From Sphingopyxis sp. UBA6723 (lineage in GTDB: Bacteria; Pseudomonadota; Alphaproteobacteria; Sphingomonadales; Sphingomonadaceae), in the NCBI RefSeq assembly GCF_002454115.1, contig NZ_DKIH01000010.1:440043-504042 (forward strand): a stretch of 64,000 nt of DNA. The letters run 5' to 3'. The stretch's first letter is position 1. Each line of letters starts with the position of its first letter. The translations under genes were made by a program, and so were the position numbers. This document shows, piece after piece, positions 25,010-33,956 of the stretch. The notes beneath the pieces are model-generated. The model ran no database searches, had not been told where the DNA came from, and saw only the letters and a program-made list of their open reading frames with translations.

Positions 25010-26614
25010 ATGACCAAGCAATATGACGCCCTGATCATCGGCGCCGGCCACAACGGCCTTGTCTGCGCTTTCTATCTCGCGCGGGCGGGGCTGAAGGTGC
25101 GGATTGTCGAAGCGCGCGACGTCGTCGGCGGCGCCGCGGTGACCGAGGAGTTTGCGCCGGGGTTTCGCAATTCGGTCGCCAGCTACACGGTCAGCCTGCT
25201 CCAGCCCAAGGTCATCGCCGACATGAAGCTCGCCGAGCAGGGTTACCGCGTGATCGAGCGGCCGATCAGCAATTTCCTGCCGCAGGAAGATGGCGGCTAT
25301 CTGAAGCTCGGCGGCGGGCTCGAACGCACCCAAAAGGAATTTGCGCGCTTCTCGGCCCATGACGCTGCCCGGCTACCCGCATATTATGACATGCTCGAGG
25401 GCGTCGCCGACGTGCTGCGCGACCTCGCGCTGAAATCGCCGCCGAATGTTGGCGACGGGTTCAAGACCTTGATCGACGCCGCGCGGCAGGGGCGTGGGCT
25501 GACCAAGCTAAGCCTGTCGCAGCAGCGCGACGTGCTTGAACTGTTCACCAAATCGGCGCGCACCTTTCTCGACAGCTGGTTCGAAAGCGAAGCGGTGAAG
25601 GCGGCCTTCGGCTTCGACGCCGTCGTCGGCAATTATGCCAGCCCCGACACGCCGGGCAGCGCTTACGTCCTCCTCCACCATGTCTTTGGTGAAGTGAATG
25701 GCAAGAAGGGCGCGTGGGGCCACAGCATCGGCGGCATGGGCGCGATCACCCAGATGATGGCGAAGGTATGTACCCAGCTGGGGGTCGAGATCAGCCTCGA
25801 AGCGCCCGTGTCGCGCGTCCTGGTGGATGGCGGCAAGGCGGTCGGGGTCAAGCTGGTCAGCGGCGAGGAAATCGCCGCCGCGCGTATCATCGCCAATGTC
25901 GGGCCGAAATTGCTCTATGAACGGATGTTCGACGAAGGCGATATCGCGCCCGAGTTCCAGCGCCGGATCAAAGCGTTCAAGGCGGGCAGCGGCACCTTTC
26001 GTATGAACGTCGCACTCAGCGAGCTGCCCAGGTTCACTTGCCTGCCGGAACCTGGCGAGCATCACCAGTCCGGGATCATCCTTGCCCCGACGCTCGACTA
26101 TATGGACCGCGCATTCCTCGACGCGAAACAATATGGCTGGTCGAAAAAGCCGATCGTCGAAATGCTCATTCCTTCGACGATCGACGACAGCCTGGCGCCG
26201 CCGGGGCAGCATGTCGCCAGCCTCTTCTGCCAGCAATTCGCCCCCGAGCTTCCTGATGGTCGCGACTGGGACGCGGAGGAAGGCGCCGCCGCCGACTGCA
26301 TCATCGACACCGTCGAGGCGCACGCCCCCGGTTTCCGCGCCTCGATCGTCGGCCGCCAGATCCTCAGCCCCAAGGGGCTCGAACGCAAATTCGGGTTAGT
26401 CGGCGGCGACATCATGCACGGCAATATGAGCCTCGACCAACTATGGTCTGCGCGCCCGGTGCTCGGCAACGGCGCTTATCGTGGGCCGCTCAAGGGACTT
26501 TATATGTGCGGTGCGGGGACGCATCCCGGCGGCGGCGTCACCGGCGCGCCGGGGCATAACGCCGCGCAGGTGATCCTACGTGACCGGGGTTTCTTCGCGC
26601 CGCGCTGGCGCTGA
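25010..26614 (+). CDS. FAD-dependent oxidoreductase, PYROXD2/CrtI-like
   Basis: The 534-residue product starts MTKQYDALIIGAGHNGLVCA, a GxGxxG dinucleotide-binding fold, followed by VEARDVVGGAAVTEEFAPGF and NSVASYTVSLLQP, the pattern of PYROXD2-like flavoproteins related to phytoene desaturase. C-terminal GLYMCGAGTHPGGGVTGAPG is the second FAD motif. The substrate is unknown; PYROXD2 itself has no settled reaction. It follows the Rieske oxygenase gene after a repeat and its 3' end overlaps the facing permease gene by 39 bp. A weak GGAA sits before ATG 25010. Confidence 0.85.
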   Translation: MTKQYDALIIGAGHNGLVCAFYLARAGLKVRIVEARDVVGGAAVTEEFAPGFRNSVASYTVSLLQPKVIADMKLAEQGYRVIERPISNFLPQEDGGYLKLGGGLERTQKEFARFSAHDAARLPAYYDMLEGVADVLRDLALKSPPNVGDGFKTLIDAARQGRGLTKLSLSQQRDVLELFTKSARTFLDSWFESEAVKAAFGFDAVVGNYASPDTPGSAYVLLHHVFGEVNGKKGAWGHSIGGMGAITQMMAKVCTQLGVEISLEAPVSRVLVDGGKAVGVKLVSGEEIAAARIIANVGPKLLYERMFDEGDIAPEFQRRIKAFKAGSGTFRMNVALSELPRFTCLPEPGEHHQSGIILAPTLDYMDRAFLDAKQYGWSKKPIVEMLIPSTIDDSLAPPGQHVASLFCQQFAPELPDGRDWDAEEGAAADCIIDTVEAHAPGFRASIVGRQILSPKGLERKFGLVGGDIMHGNMSLDQLWSARPVLGNGAYRGPLKGLYMCGAGTHPGGGVTGAPGHNAAQVILRDRGFFAPRWR

Positions 26615-27922
26615 CCGGCGCATCGCGAAATAGATCGGCAGCCCGGTCGCGGTCATTGCGAGGCTCCACAGGCTCGCCTCGATTCCGGCACCGTAAAAGG
26701 CCCAGCAGCTGTAGATGAAGCCGATCAGCGTCAGCGCAGCGAATCGCGGCGATGCGGCGATGCGGCGCTGCCTTTCGAGCTTCAGCGCCGCGAGCGCCGC
26801 TGCCATGTAAAAGATGATCGCGGTCGAGGTCGTCACCAGCACCATGAAATTGAACAACCCGGCCAGCCCGCGCGAATAATTGGCATAGACGACCAACGTG
26901 GCGAGACTGCTGGCGAGGAGTAGGCTCCACAGCGGTGCGCCAAAGCGGTTCTCGCGCGCCATCAGCGACGGCAGCTGCCCTTTCTGCGCCATATCGCGCG
27001 GGATTTCGCCGACGAGCAGGACGAAGCCGTTGAGCGCGCCGAGCGCTGCAATCGCCGCGAACAAAGCGACGAGCTGGCCCGCGGCAGGGCTGACCAAGGT
27101 CGCGAAAAAGGTCGCATAAGGTGCGTTTGACCCCTGCACCGTCGCGACGGGTAGCAGCATGGTAACCGCAGTGCAGGACAGGAGATATATGACTCCGGTC
27201 GCCACCGCGCCGATCATCGTGGCGCGCGGCACCGTTTTTTCGGGGTCTTTCACGCGGTCGCCGACCGCTAGCGCGCTTTCAAACCCGAGCAGCGCGAACA
27301 AGGTCAACGTCGCCGCGCTGCCGATATTGCCCAGGCTGACCGGCGCGGCGTCGGCGAGTGCGGGCGGGCTTACAATCCCCGACCCCAGCACCCAGACAGC
27401 CACCACGACGGCGCCGAGCAACGGCAGCAGCTTGAGCGCCCAGGTCAGCACCTGCGCGCCGCCCGCCTTGCGCACTCCGAGCAGGTTGATCGCGGTGAAC
27501 AGCCAGATAAAGCCGATCGCGAGCAGCGCGGGGGTCTGGCCATCGGCAGCCAGCCCGGGAAAGATGATCGAAAGATTGCTGGTCGCCGCGACCGCCAGCG
27601 CTGCATTGGCGGTCCAGCAGCTGATCCAGAAACTCCACGCAACGATAAAGCCGACGCCGGGGCCAAAGGCTTCGGCGGCATAGGTGAACGGCCCGGTGCC
27701 CCCAGGCAGCAAACGCGCCAACCGCGCGAGCACCAGCGCTAGGCAAAGGGTGCCGCCGATCGTTACACCCCAGCCGATCACTGCGTTCCAGCCCAAGGGC
27801 GCCAGCGCGGCGGGGAGCAGGAACACGCCCGACCCGATCATATTGCCCATGACCAGCGCGATACACATCAAAAGGCCGAGCTTTTGGCTCGGCCTTTCCA
27901 TGTTGGTCACGCTGCCGGTCAC
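26576..27922 (-). CDS. APC family amino-acid permease
   Basis: The 448-residue product has about 12 membrane segments and an early MGNMIGSGVFLLPAALAPLG, the APC signature in helix 1. It should import an amino acid or amine with protons. GTG at 27922 has AAGGA about 10 nt upstream (inside the end of the TonB receptor gene); ATG at 27901 lacks this, so GTG is chosen. Only 4 bp separate it from the TonB receptor gene, implying one transcript: an outer-membrane receptor and an inner-membrane carrier made together. The last 39 bp overlap the facing PYROXD2-like gene. Confidence 0.88.
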   Translation of the reverse strand: MTGSVTNMERPSQKLGLLMCIALVMGNMIGSGVFLLPAALAPLGWNAVIGWGVTIGGTLCLALVLARLARLLPGGTGPFTYAAEAFGPGVGFIVAWSFWISCWTANAALAVAATSNLSIIFPGLAADGQTPALLAIGFIWLFTAINLLGVRKAGGAQVLTWALKLLPLLGAVVVAVWVLGSGIVSPPALADAAPVSLGNIGSAATLTLFALLGFESALAVGDRVKDPEKTVPRATMIGAVATGVIYLLSCTAVTMLLPVATVQGSNAPYATFFATLVSPAAGQLVALFAAIAALGALNGFVLLVGEIPRDMAQKGQLPSLMARENRFGAPLWSLLLASSLATLVVYANYSRGLAGLFNFMVLVTTSTAIIFYMAAALAALKLERQRRIAASPRFAALTLIGFIYSCWAFYGAGIEASLWSLAMTATGLPIYFAMRRSAPARREETPVT

Positions 27923-27926
27923 CCGG

Positions 27927-30311
27927 TCAGAAATCCTTGCTGACCTTGATCCCGATCAGGCGTGGGCGGATGACATTGTCGTAGAACACGCCGCCGGTGC
28001 TGCTGACCCCGTCGGGATCGCCGCAGATCGATTCGCCGCACTGGACCGCGCTGTTGATGACGCCGTTGCTGTTGAACAGGTTCGTGGCGAACAGCTCGGC
28101 GTCCCAGCCTTCGCCCTTGACGCCAAAACTGATGTCGGCGGTGGTATAGGCCTTGAAATTGCCGACGATGTCATTTTCGAACGGACGCACATCGGATCGC
28201 CGCTTGCCGATATGGTTGACGGCAAACTGGAAATGACCGTCCATGCCGCCGATCGGAAACTCATAACGGGCGATGGCATTGCCCTTGAATTTCGCCGTGA
28301 CGGGCAAACGTGATCCTGCGGGAGCAAGGAGCGCGTTGGTCTGGCCCGGTGGGTTGATCGTACAGTCGAAACTGTCATTGGCGATCCGGCAGAAATCGCG
28401 GCGGATCGTCGCGTCGTTGTAACTGCCGCCCAAGCTGAGTGTGAAGCCGCCGGCGCGATAGTTCAGATCGGCCTCGATCCCGCGGATGCGGGCGATACCG
28501 GCGTTGCGGATTTCAGTGAGACCATTGGCGCCCAGGAACGACAGCTGAATGTTGTTCCAGTCCTGCTGATACACGGCGCCGTTGAAGCGCACCGGGCCAA
28601 ACGACGTTTTCCAGCCAAGCTCATAATTGTCGAGCGTGTCGGGGCCATAGGGGTCGAGCGTGCCGCGGCGGTTGATCCCGCCGGGGCGGAAGCCGCGCGA
28701 CCAGGTGCCGTACAGCAACACATCGTCGGTCACCTTATAGGTGAGGTTCAGTTTGTGGATGAAGTCGGTATCGCTCGTGCTCTTGTCGAGATTGGTACAG
28801 GGTGACCCCGCAATGATCGTCGGAGCGAAACACGCCGCCTCGCCGGTGCGACTGCTGAAACCGGCCGAATAGCCGAAGAAGCCGACCAAGCTGTTGTCGA
28901 ATTTATAGACGCGGCCGCCGCCGGTCAGCGTCAGCTTGTCGGTGATGTCGAAACTGACTTCACCAAATGCAGCATAGTCGCGGTCGATGCGCAGCTGTTT
29001 GGTCAGCCAGATATTGCTGTCGGTGCCGGTGACGGTGATCGCGTCGCCGATGCCGTCGATGATGTAATTCTGTTCGATATTGTGCGACTGGCGCTGCCAG
29101 AACAGGCCGCCGATAAAGCGGATACGCGCATCGGCGGGTGAGGCGATACGGATTTCGGCGAAGCTGCGCTTATAGCGATCGATCCCCTGGATATATTGGT
29201 TCGGGTTGACCGGATCGCCGTTGTTGTCGGTGAAATAGGCGCCATAGCCATAGAGCGCGTCATAGAAATAGGCGTAATCCGAATAGTCGCTCTCGGTCTC
29301 GGTCTTGCGGCGCATGTGCCCGCCGGTGACGGTCAAATCCCAGCTGCCGACCTTGCCCTCGATCGTCATCGCGGCCTGGATCCATTTATCGTCGCCGCGT
29401 TCGGGATTATATTGCACCGTCTGCAGCTTGCCGTTCACCGCGGTCGAACGTTCCTGCGCGAAGCTGCCGTCGGCCTTCTGGATCTGCCCCATCAAGTTCG
29501 GGCGGATCGTCCAGTCGTCGTTGAGTTCGATGCCGAGCGCGAGGCGCGCACCATAGGTATCGACGTCGTTATAGTCTTTTTCGACAAGGTCTGCATTGTT
29601 CTGGGTGATGCCGCTGGTCGGATAGGTCCGGCTTCCGGCGATATTGTCGATATAGCCTGCGTCGTGGCGGTACCATCCGACCAGGCGCAGCGCTGCCTTT
29701 TCGCTGAGCGCGGCGTTGACAAAGCCTTCGGCAACCCCGCCGATGCCGCCCTTGGACACCGTGTTGAGTTCAAGGCCCATCGAACCATAGGTACCGCTGG
29801 TATCGGGCTGGTTGGTGATCAGGCGGATCGTGCCCGCCATCGAGCTGGCGCCATAGAGCGTGCCTTGCGGCCCGGCGAGTGCCTCGACGCGCGCCAGGTC
29901 ATAGGCATGGATGTCGAGCGCGCCCTGAATCGTCGTGATCGGCATTTCATCGAGATAGGTGCCGACGGTGGGCAGCGATGCCGAATGGTTGGCGTTCTCA
30001 CCCGACGCGACGCCGCGAAAATAAATCTGCGCAAAACCGGGTCCGGCGGTCTGGATCGTCACCGATGGCAGGAATTTGATGACGTCCTGAAATTCCTTGA
30101 CCTGCAACTGGTCGAGCCGTTCGGTCCCGATCGCGGTGATCGCCAGCGGCACATCCTGCAGATTTTGCTCGCGCTTCGACGCGGTGACAACGATGTCGCG
30201 GTCGTCGTCGATCGCGGCCTCCTGCGCCAGCGCGCCGCCGGACGTATACAGGATGCTGCTGCCAAGCAGCAAGGCGCCGCTCCGAACCAGCCGGGTTGAA
30301 ATTGTACGCAT
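27927..30311 (-). CDS. TonB-dependent receptor
   Basis: The 794-residue product has a signal peptide (cleavage after ALAQ), a plug domain starting DIVVTASKREQNLQDVPLAI with the TonB-box region DIVVTA, and a beta-barrel ending in IKVSKDF with the C-terminal Phe typical of outer-membrane proteins. It imports a scarce substrate, energised by TonB. The barrel contains cysteine pairs in external-loop positions (for example ACFAPTIIAGSPC). ATG 30311 has GAGGGGGG upstream. Downstream APC permease and upstream TPR-sulfotransferase on the same strand are typical sphingomonad neighbours. Substrate unknown, perhaps a peptide or amino-acid derivative. Confidence 0.92.
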   Translation of the reverse strand: MRTISTRLVRSGALLLGSSILYTSGGALAQEAAIDDDRDIVVTASKREQNLQDVPLAITAIGTERLDQLQVKEFQDVIKFLPSVTIQTAGPGFAQIYFRGVASGENANHSASLPTVGTYLDEMPITTIQGALDIHAYDLARVEALAGPQGTLYGASSMAGTIRLITNQPDTSGTYGSMGLELNTVSKGGIGGVAEGFVNAALSEKAALRLVGWYRHDAGYIDNIAGSRTYPTSGITQNNADLVEKDYNDVDTYGARLALGIELNDDWTIRPNLMGQIQKADGSFAQERSTAVNGKLQTVQYNPERGDDKWIQAAMTIEGKVGSWDLTVTGGHMRRKTETESDYSDYAYFYDALYGYGAYFTDNNGDPVNPNQYIQGIDRYKRSFAEIRIASPADARIRFIGGLFWQRQSHNIEQNYIIDGIGDAITVTGTDSNIWLTKQLRIDRDYAAFGEVSFDITDKLTLTGGGRVYKFDNSLVGFFGYSAGFSSRTGEAACFAPTIIAGSPCTNLDKSTSDTDFIHKLNLTYKVTDDVLLYGTWSRGFRPGGINRRGTLDPYGPDTLDNYELGWKTSFGPVRFNGAVYQQDWNNIQLSFLGANGLTEIRNAGIARIRGIEADLNYRAGGFTLSLGGSYNDATIRRDFCRIANDSFDCTINPPGQTNALLAPAGSRLPVTAKFKGNAIARYEFPIGGMDGHFQFAVNHIGKRRSDVRPFENDIVGNFKAYTTADISFGVKGEGWDAELFATNLFNSNGVINSAVQCGESICGDPDGVSSTGGVFYDNVIRPRLIGIKVSKDF

Positions 30312-30455
30312 GAGACCCCCCTCAAAGTGACAGCTATATGACGCGAGGATGGCGCACCGCAGCATAAGCGCAAGTGTTGTTCGCGTACCGGTGGCATCGT
30401 TGGTCGAAAATGTCGTCAGCTGTTGCTCAAAGGCAACGATTTGTTGGCTTGGGCC

Positions 30456-32270
30456 TTAATCGAAGCGCGCCGGCACCGCAGGATAGGCGGCGAGTACCGG
30501 ACCAAGCGCATCGGTCAGCGCGCCAAGCCACGCCTCATAAGGCCGCCATTGATCGACCCCATCGCGGTTGATCGGGCGGCGGACCTGCTCGCTCGACGCC
30601 GTGCGCACAGCGCGTGCGTTGGTGTGGAACGCCATGCAGGCGTCCTCAAACGGCAGCCCGAGATAGCCCAGCATCGCGCGCACCTCGGCTTCCGGATTAT
30701 CCAGCAGCGCTTCGTGGATCACGCGGTGGACGCGGCCCGGCTGGACGGCGTCGATATGCGCCATCAACCGCACATAATCGCGGTAGTAAGCGCCCATGTC
30801 GGGCAGGTCGTAGCTGAACGCCTGCCCCTTGGCATAATGCTGGCGGAAGTTGGACCAGCAACAGTCGAGCGGATGCCGCCGCGCGTCGATGATCTTTGCA
30901 TTGGGCAGGATCAGCCGGATCAGCGGCACATAGCGCCAGTTGTTCGGCAGCTTGTCGATATAGAAAGGCTTGCCGGTCTTGCGCTGGATCGCAGTGCGGC
31001 GCAGGAACGCCGCGCCCATTTCGGCAAGGCGCTCAGCTGGGGCGTCGGCCAGCGCCGCGACCCAATGCCGTCCCTCACCTTGCGTTTCGCGCCCCAGGCC
31101 CAGCGCCAGCGCGGGGATGTCGGGCAGCTCCATCGTCCCCTCGATCGCCGAATGGCTCGCCAATATCTGCTCGATCAAGGTCGATCCGGCACGCGGCATA
31201 CCAAGGATGAAGATCGGGTCGGGCGCCGGATCGCCCATATCGGCGCGGGCCGCGAAAAAGTCGGCTGTGCAGGTCGCGATCGCCGCATCGACGATCGTGC
31301 GCGTATCGGCGGCATCATAGCCAAGCTGCCTGGCACGGATCGCATTGCCTGCGGCATAATGGCGAAACGCGGGTTCCGCGTCGCCGGCGTCGTCATAGGC
31401 TTTGCCGAGCGCGAAATGCAGGTGCAGCCGGTCGTCGGCGCGCTCATCGACCGCGGGTTCGGCGGCGACCAGCGCCGCTTCCATCGCCGCACGGTCGTCG
31501 GCCCCGAAACGGATCGTCTTGAGGTTGGCAAGGCTCCACCAGATTTCGCCGAGGCCCGGATCGACGCCGAGCGCATGACGGTAGGCGGCGATGCTGTCGT
31601 CCTGTCGCCCAACGGTCTTGAGCAGATGGCCATAGCTCATCCACAGCTTGGCGTGATCGGGGAAGCGCATCGTGAGTTGCTCGTAGAGTGCAAGCGCTTC
31701 GTCATAACCGCCAATACGGCCCAGCGCCGCGGCTTTCAGATTGGCATGCGCCGGATTGTCGGGGTCATCGCCCAGCACCGCATCGAGCGTTTCGGCGGCC
31801 TCCGCATAGCGGTTCTGCTTGTAATAGACGGTGGCCAGATTGGCGCGGGCCGCCCCGAACCCCGGCGCGAGTTCGAGCGCGCGTACGAGCAGCTTCTCGG
31901 CATCGCCATACCGCCCGATCCGCCCCGCGACTTCGGCCAACATGCGGATCGCGGCGACGTCGGTCGCATCCTCACGCAGACGCGCCCGCAGCGCGGCTTC
32001 GGCGTCGGGCAGGCGGTTTTCGGCGAGCGCCAGCGCGGCATCGACCATCGCCGTGTCGTGGATCGTCGCGCCAACCGCGGCAAGCGCCGCGGCCTGTGCT
32101 TCGCTCTCGCGATTCAGGGCACGGAGGGCATGGGCGGCGAGCCGGTGCGCGGCGGCAGACGTCGGTACCGCTTCGATGATCGCCTGTGCCTGCGCCAATG
32201 CCGCGGCAGGTTCGGCGGCGAGCAACCGGCGGGCGTTGGCGAGCGCCGCATCATGGGTGACGGTCGCCAT
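30456..32270 (-). CDS. TPR-repeat sulfotransferase family protein
   Basis: The 604-residue product has tandem TPR units over about residues 5-330 (for example YGDAEKLLVRALELAPGFGAARANLA) and a sulfotransferase domain after about residue 350. The PAPS 5'-phosphate loop is FILGMPRAGSTLIEQ and the 3'-phosphate region is DARRHPLDCCWSNF. Such proteins transfer sulfate from PAPS to proteins or small molecules. It starts 10 bp after the DsbA-like gene and lies 144 bp upstream of the TonB receptor gene on the same strand. A link with the receptor is often seen in sphingomonads but is unexplained. Confidence 0.87.
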   Translation of the reverse strand: MATVTHDAALANARRLLAAEPAAALAQAQAIIEAVPTSAAAHRLAAHALRALNRESEAQAAALAAVGATIHDTAMVDAALALAENRLPDAEAALRARLREDATDVAAIRMLAEVAGRIGRYGDAEKLLVRALELAPGFGAARANLATVYYKQNRYAEAAETLDAVLGDDPDNPAHANLKAAALGRIGGYDEALALYEQLTMRFPDHAKLWMSYGHLLKTVGRQDDSIAAYRHALGVDPGLGEIWWSLANLKTIRFGADDRAAMEAALVAAEPAVDERADDRLHLHFALGKAYDDAGDAEPAFRHYAAGNAIRARQLGYDAADTRTIVDAAIATCTADFFAARADMGDPAPDPIFILGMPRAGSTLIEQILASHSAIEGTMELPDIPALALGLGRETQGEGRHWVAALADAPAERLAEMGAAFLRRTAIQRKTGKPFYIDKLPNNWRYVPLIRLILPNAKIIDARRHPLDCCWSNFRQHYAKGQAFSYDLPDMGAYYRDYVRLMAHIDAVQPGRVHRVIHEALLDNPEAEVRAMLGYLGLPFEDACMAFHTNARAVRTASSEQVRRPINRDGVDQWRPYEAWLGALTDALGPVLAAYPAVPARFD

Positions 32271-32280
32271 ACAGCCCCGA

Positions 32281-33903
32281 TCAGCTTTTCGCCGCGCGCG
32301 CCTTGGCGACCGCCTGCTTCAGCGCGTCATAGCCGATCTGTCCCTGGAACAGCTGGTCGCCGACGATCCAGGTCGGGGTGGCGTTCAGCTGGAGCTGGGT
32401 CGCGATCGCCAGGTTGCTGTCGAGCTCGCGCTGGAACAGCGCCTCGTTCGCCGTCGCGTCGGCGGTGCCGTCGGTGACGACGCCGGCGCGCTGGGCGGCG
32501 GTGGCTATGCCCGCTGCGTCGAGCGAACCGACGGCGAACATCGCATGATGAAACGCATCATATTTGCCCTGCCGCGCCGCGGCAAGCGCCATCAGCGCCG
32601 CGTCACGGCTCTGCGGGGCGATGATCGGCAGCTCGCGGAACACGACCTTTAACCGTTTGTCTTCGCGGATCAGCCGGTCGACGTCTGGCACGCTGGCGCG
32701 GCAGAAACCGCAGGCATAATCGGTGAACACCACCAACGTGACGTCGCCGTCGGCATTGCCCGCCCACGCCCCGGCATAGGGTTTTTCCAGCGCCGGGCGG
32801 ATCGCGCCGATCGCCTTGGCGATTTCGCCGTTGCGCTGCGCCTCCAGCGCCTCGGGAATGATCTGCGGGTTGGCCTTGATATAGTCGGCGACGATGGTTT
32901 CGACCTCGCTCTTGCTCATTCCGCCGCCCATGCGCCCGCCGAGCCAGAACACTGTAGCGAGCAACAACAGCCCGCCAAGCGCGATGGCCCAGATACGCGT
33001 CGATCCGCCGTCCATTCCCGTCCCCTTGATGTGCGGCAAGCGCGGCGCCGCCATCGCTTTGGTTGCGCCAATCGGCTTTTTCGGTGGCGGCGCGGCCAGC
33101 GGTGAGCGGTCGTCACCATCGGCGCCGGCGCCCACCGGGGCCGACGCCATCGTCCTGCCCGCATCGCTCGCAAACAGCGGTAGGTCGGGGGCGGACGGGT
33201 TTTTGGCGCGCGCCGCGGCTTCCTCGCGGGCCAGCAATTGTTCGAGCCCTGACGGCGGCGGCACCAATTCCTCACGTGGGCCGGGGCGGAGCTTTGTTGC
33301 GGCGTCGCCAATGCTCCCACGGATGCTTTCGCTGCCCGCTTTGGCGATCTGGCCGACACCCGCCTTGGTCCGGTCGGCGACTTCGCCAAGCCCGCGCCCC
33401 GCTTCGCTCGACAGCTTCCGCGCCTTGTCGCCGAGCGCCAGCCGGTCCCACGCTGCGCTGCTGGCCTTTGCTGTGACGCGGCCTGCCTGCACCGATCCGC
33501 GCCCGATCGCGCGCGCCGCTTGCGCCGTCATCGCGCCAGTTTTGGCGGCGAGTTCGCCGGTTCGGCGCGGAATTTCCATCGCCTCGACGCGCGCCGGAAT
33601 GTCGGCGCGGTCGCCGATGCGGATCGTCCAGTCGGCAAAGGCGTCGGCGCTATTGCGCAGCGCCCGCCACACTCCGGCGGCGCCTGCCTTCATCTGGTCC
33701 GATGTGACCACTGGTTGGCGCGTCGCCTTGTCGTTGGCGGTATAGCGCGACAGGTCGATGCCAACCGGCGGTATGTCGCGCGGCTTGGCCAATCCTTCGT
33801 CTGGCGACGGCGATGTCGGCGGCTGCGGCCGCGGCACAGCCTTCGGGGTCGGCTCCGCGTCGCGCAGCCATGGCTGGTAATAATCGTCGTTTTTGTCGGT
33901 CAC
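32281..33903 (-). CDS. Membrane-anchored DsbA-fold protein with long N-terminal region
   Basis: From GTG 33903 (AAGGG 6 nt upstream) the product has 540 residues. Residues 1-300 are Pro/charged/Ala-rich, with a probable helical stretch (about 70-200); residues 304-323 form one membrane segment (IWAIALGGLLLLATVFWLGG); residues about 330-540 are a DsbA-like thioredoxin domain with CGFC at 398-401 and the cis-Pro loop ATPTW at 508-512. So the thiol domain is periplasmic and the N-terminal region should be cytoplasmic. DsbA family members usually lack any N-terminal domain of this size. It follows the M48 protease gene by 53 bp and may share its transcript. Confidence 0.86.
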   Translation of the reverse strand: MTDKNDDYYQPWLRDAEPTPKAVPRPQPPTSPSPDEGLAKPRDIPPVGIDLSRYTANDKATRQPVVTSDQMKAGAAGVWRALRNSADAFADWTIRIGDRADIPARVEAMEIPRRTGELAAKTGAMTAQAARAIGRGSVQAGRVTAKASSAAWDRLALGDKARKLSSEAGRGLGEVADRTKAGVGQIAKAGSESIRGSIGDAATKLRPGPREELVPPPSGLEQLLAREEAAARAKNPSAPDLPLFASDAGRTMASAPVGAGADGDDRSPLAAPPPKKPIGATKAMAAPRLPHIKGTGMDGGSTRIWAIALGGLLLLATVFWLGGRMGGGMSKSEVETIVADYIKANPQIIPEALEAQRNGEIAKAIGAIRPALEKPYAGAWAGNADGDVTLVVFTDYACGFCRASVPDVDRLIREDKRLKVVFRELPIIAPQSRDAALMALAAARQGKYDAFHHAMFAVGSLDAAGIATAAQRAGVVTDGTADATANEALFQRELDSNLAIATQLQLNATPTWIVGDQLFQGQIGYDALKQAVAKARAAKS

Positions 33904-33956
33904 TTGTTGCCCTTGCGCATCATGATCGACGATGCGGCCCCTGTCTTTGTTCGAAA

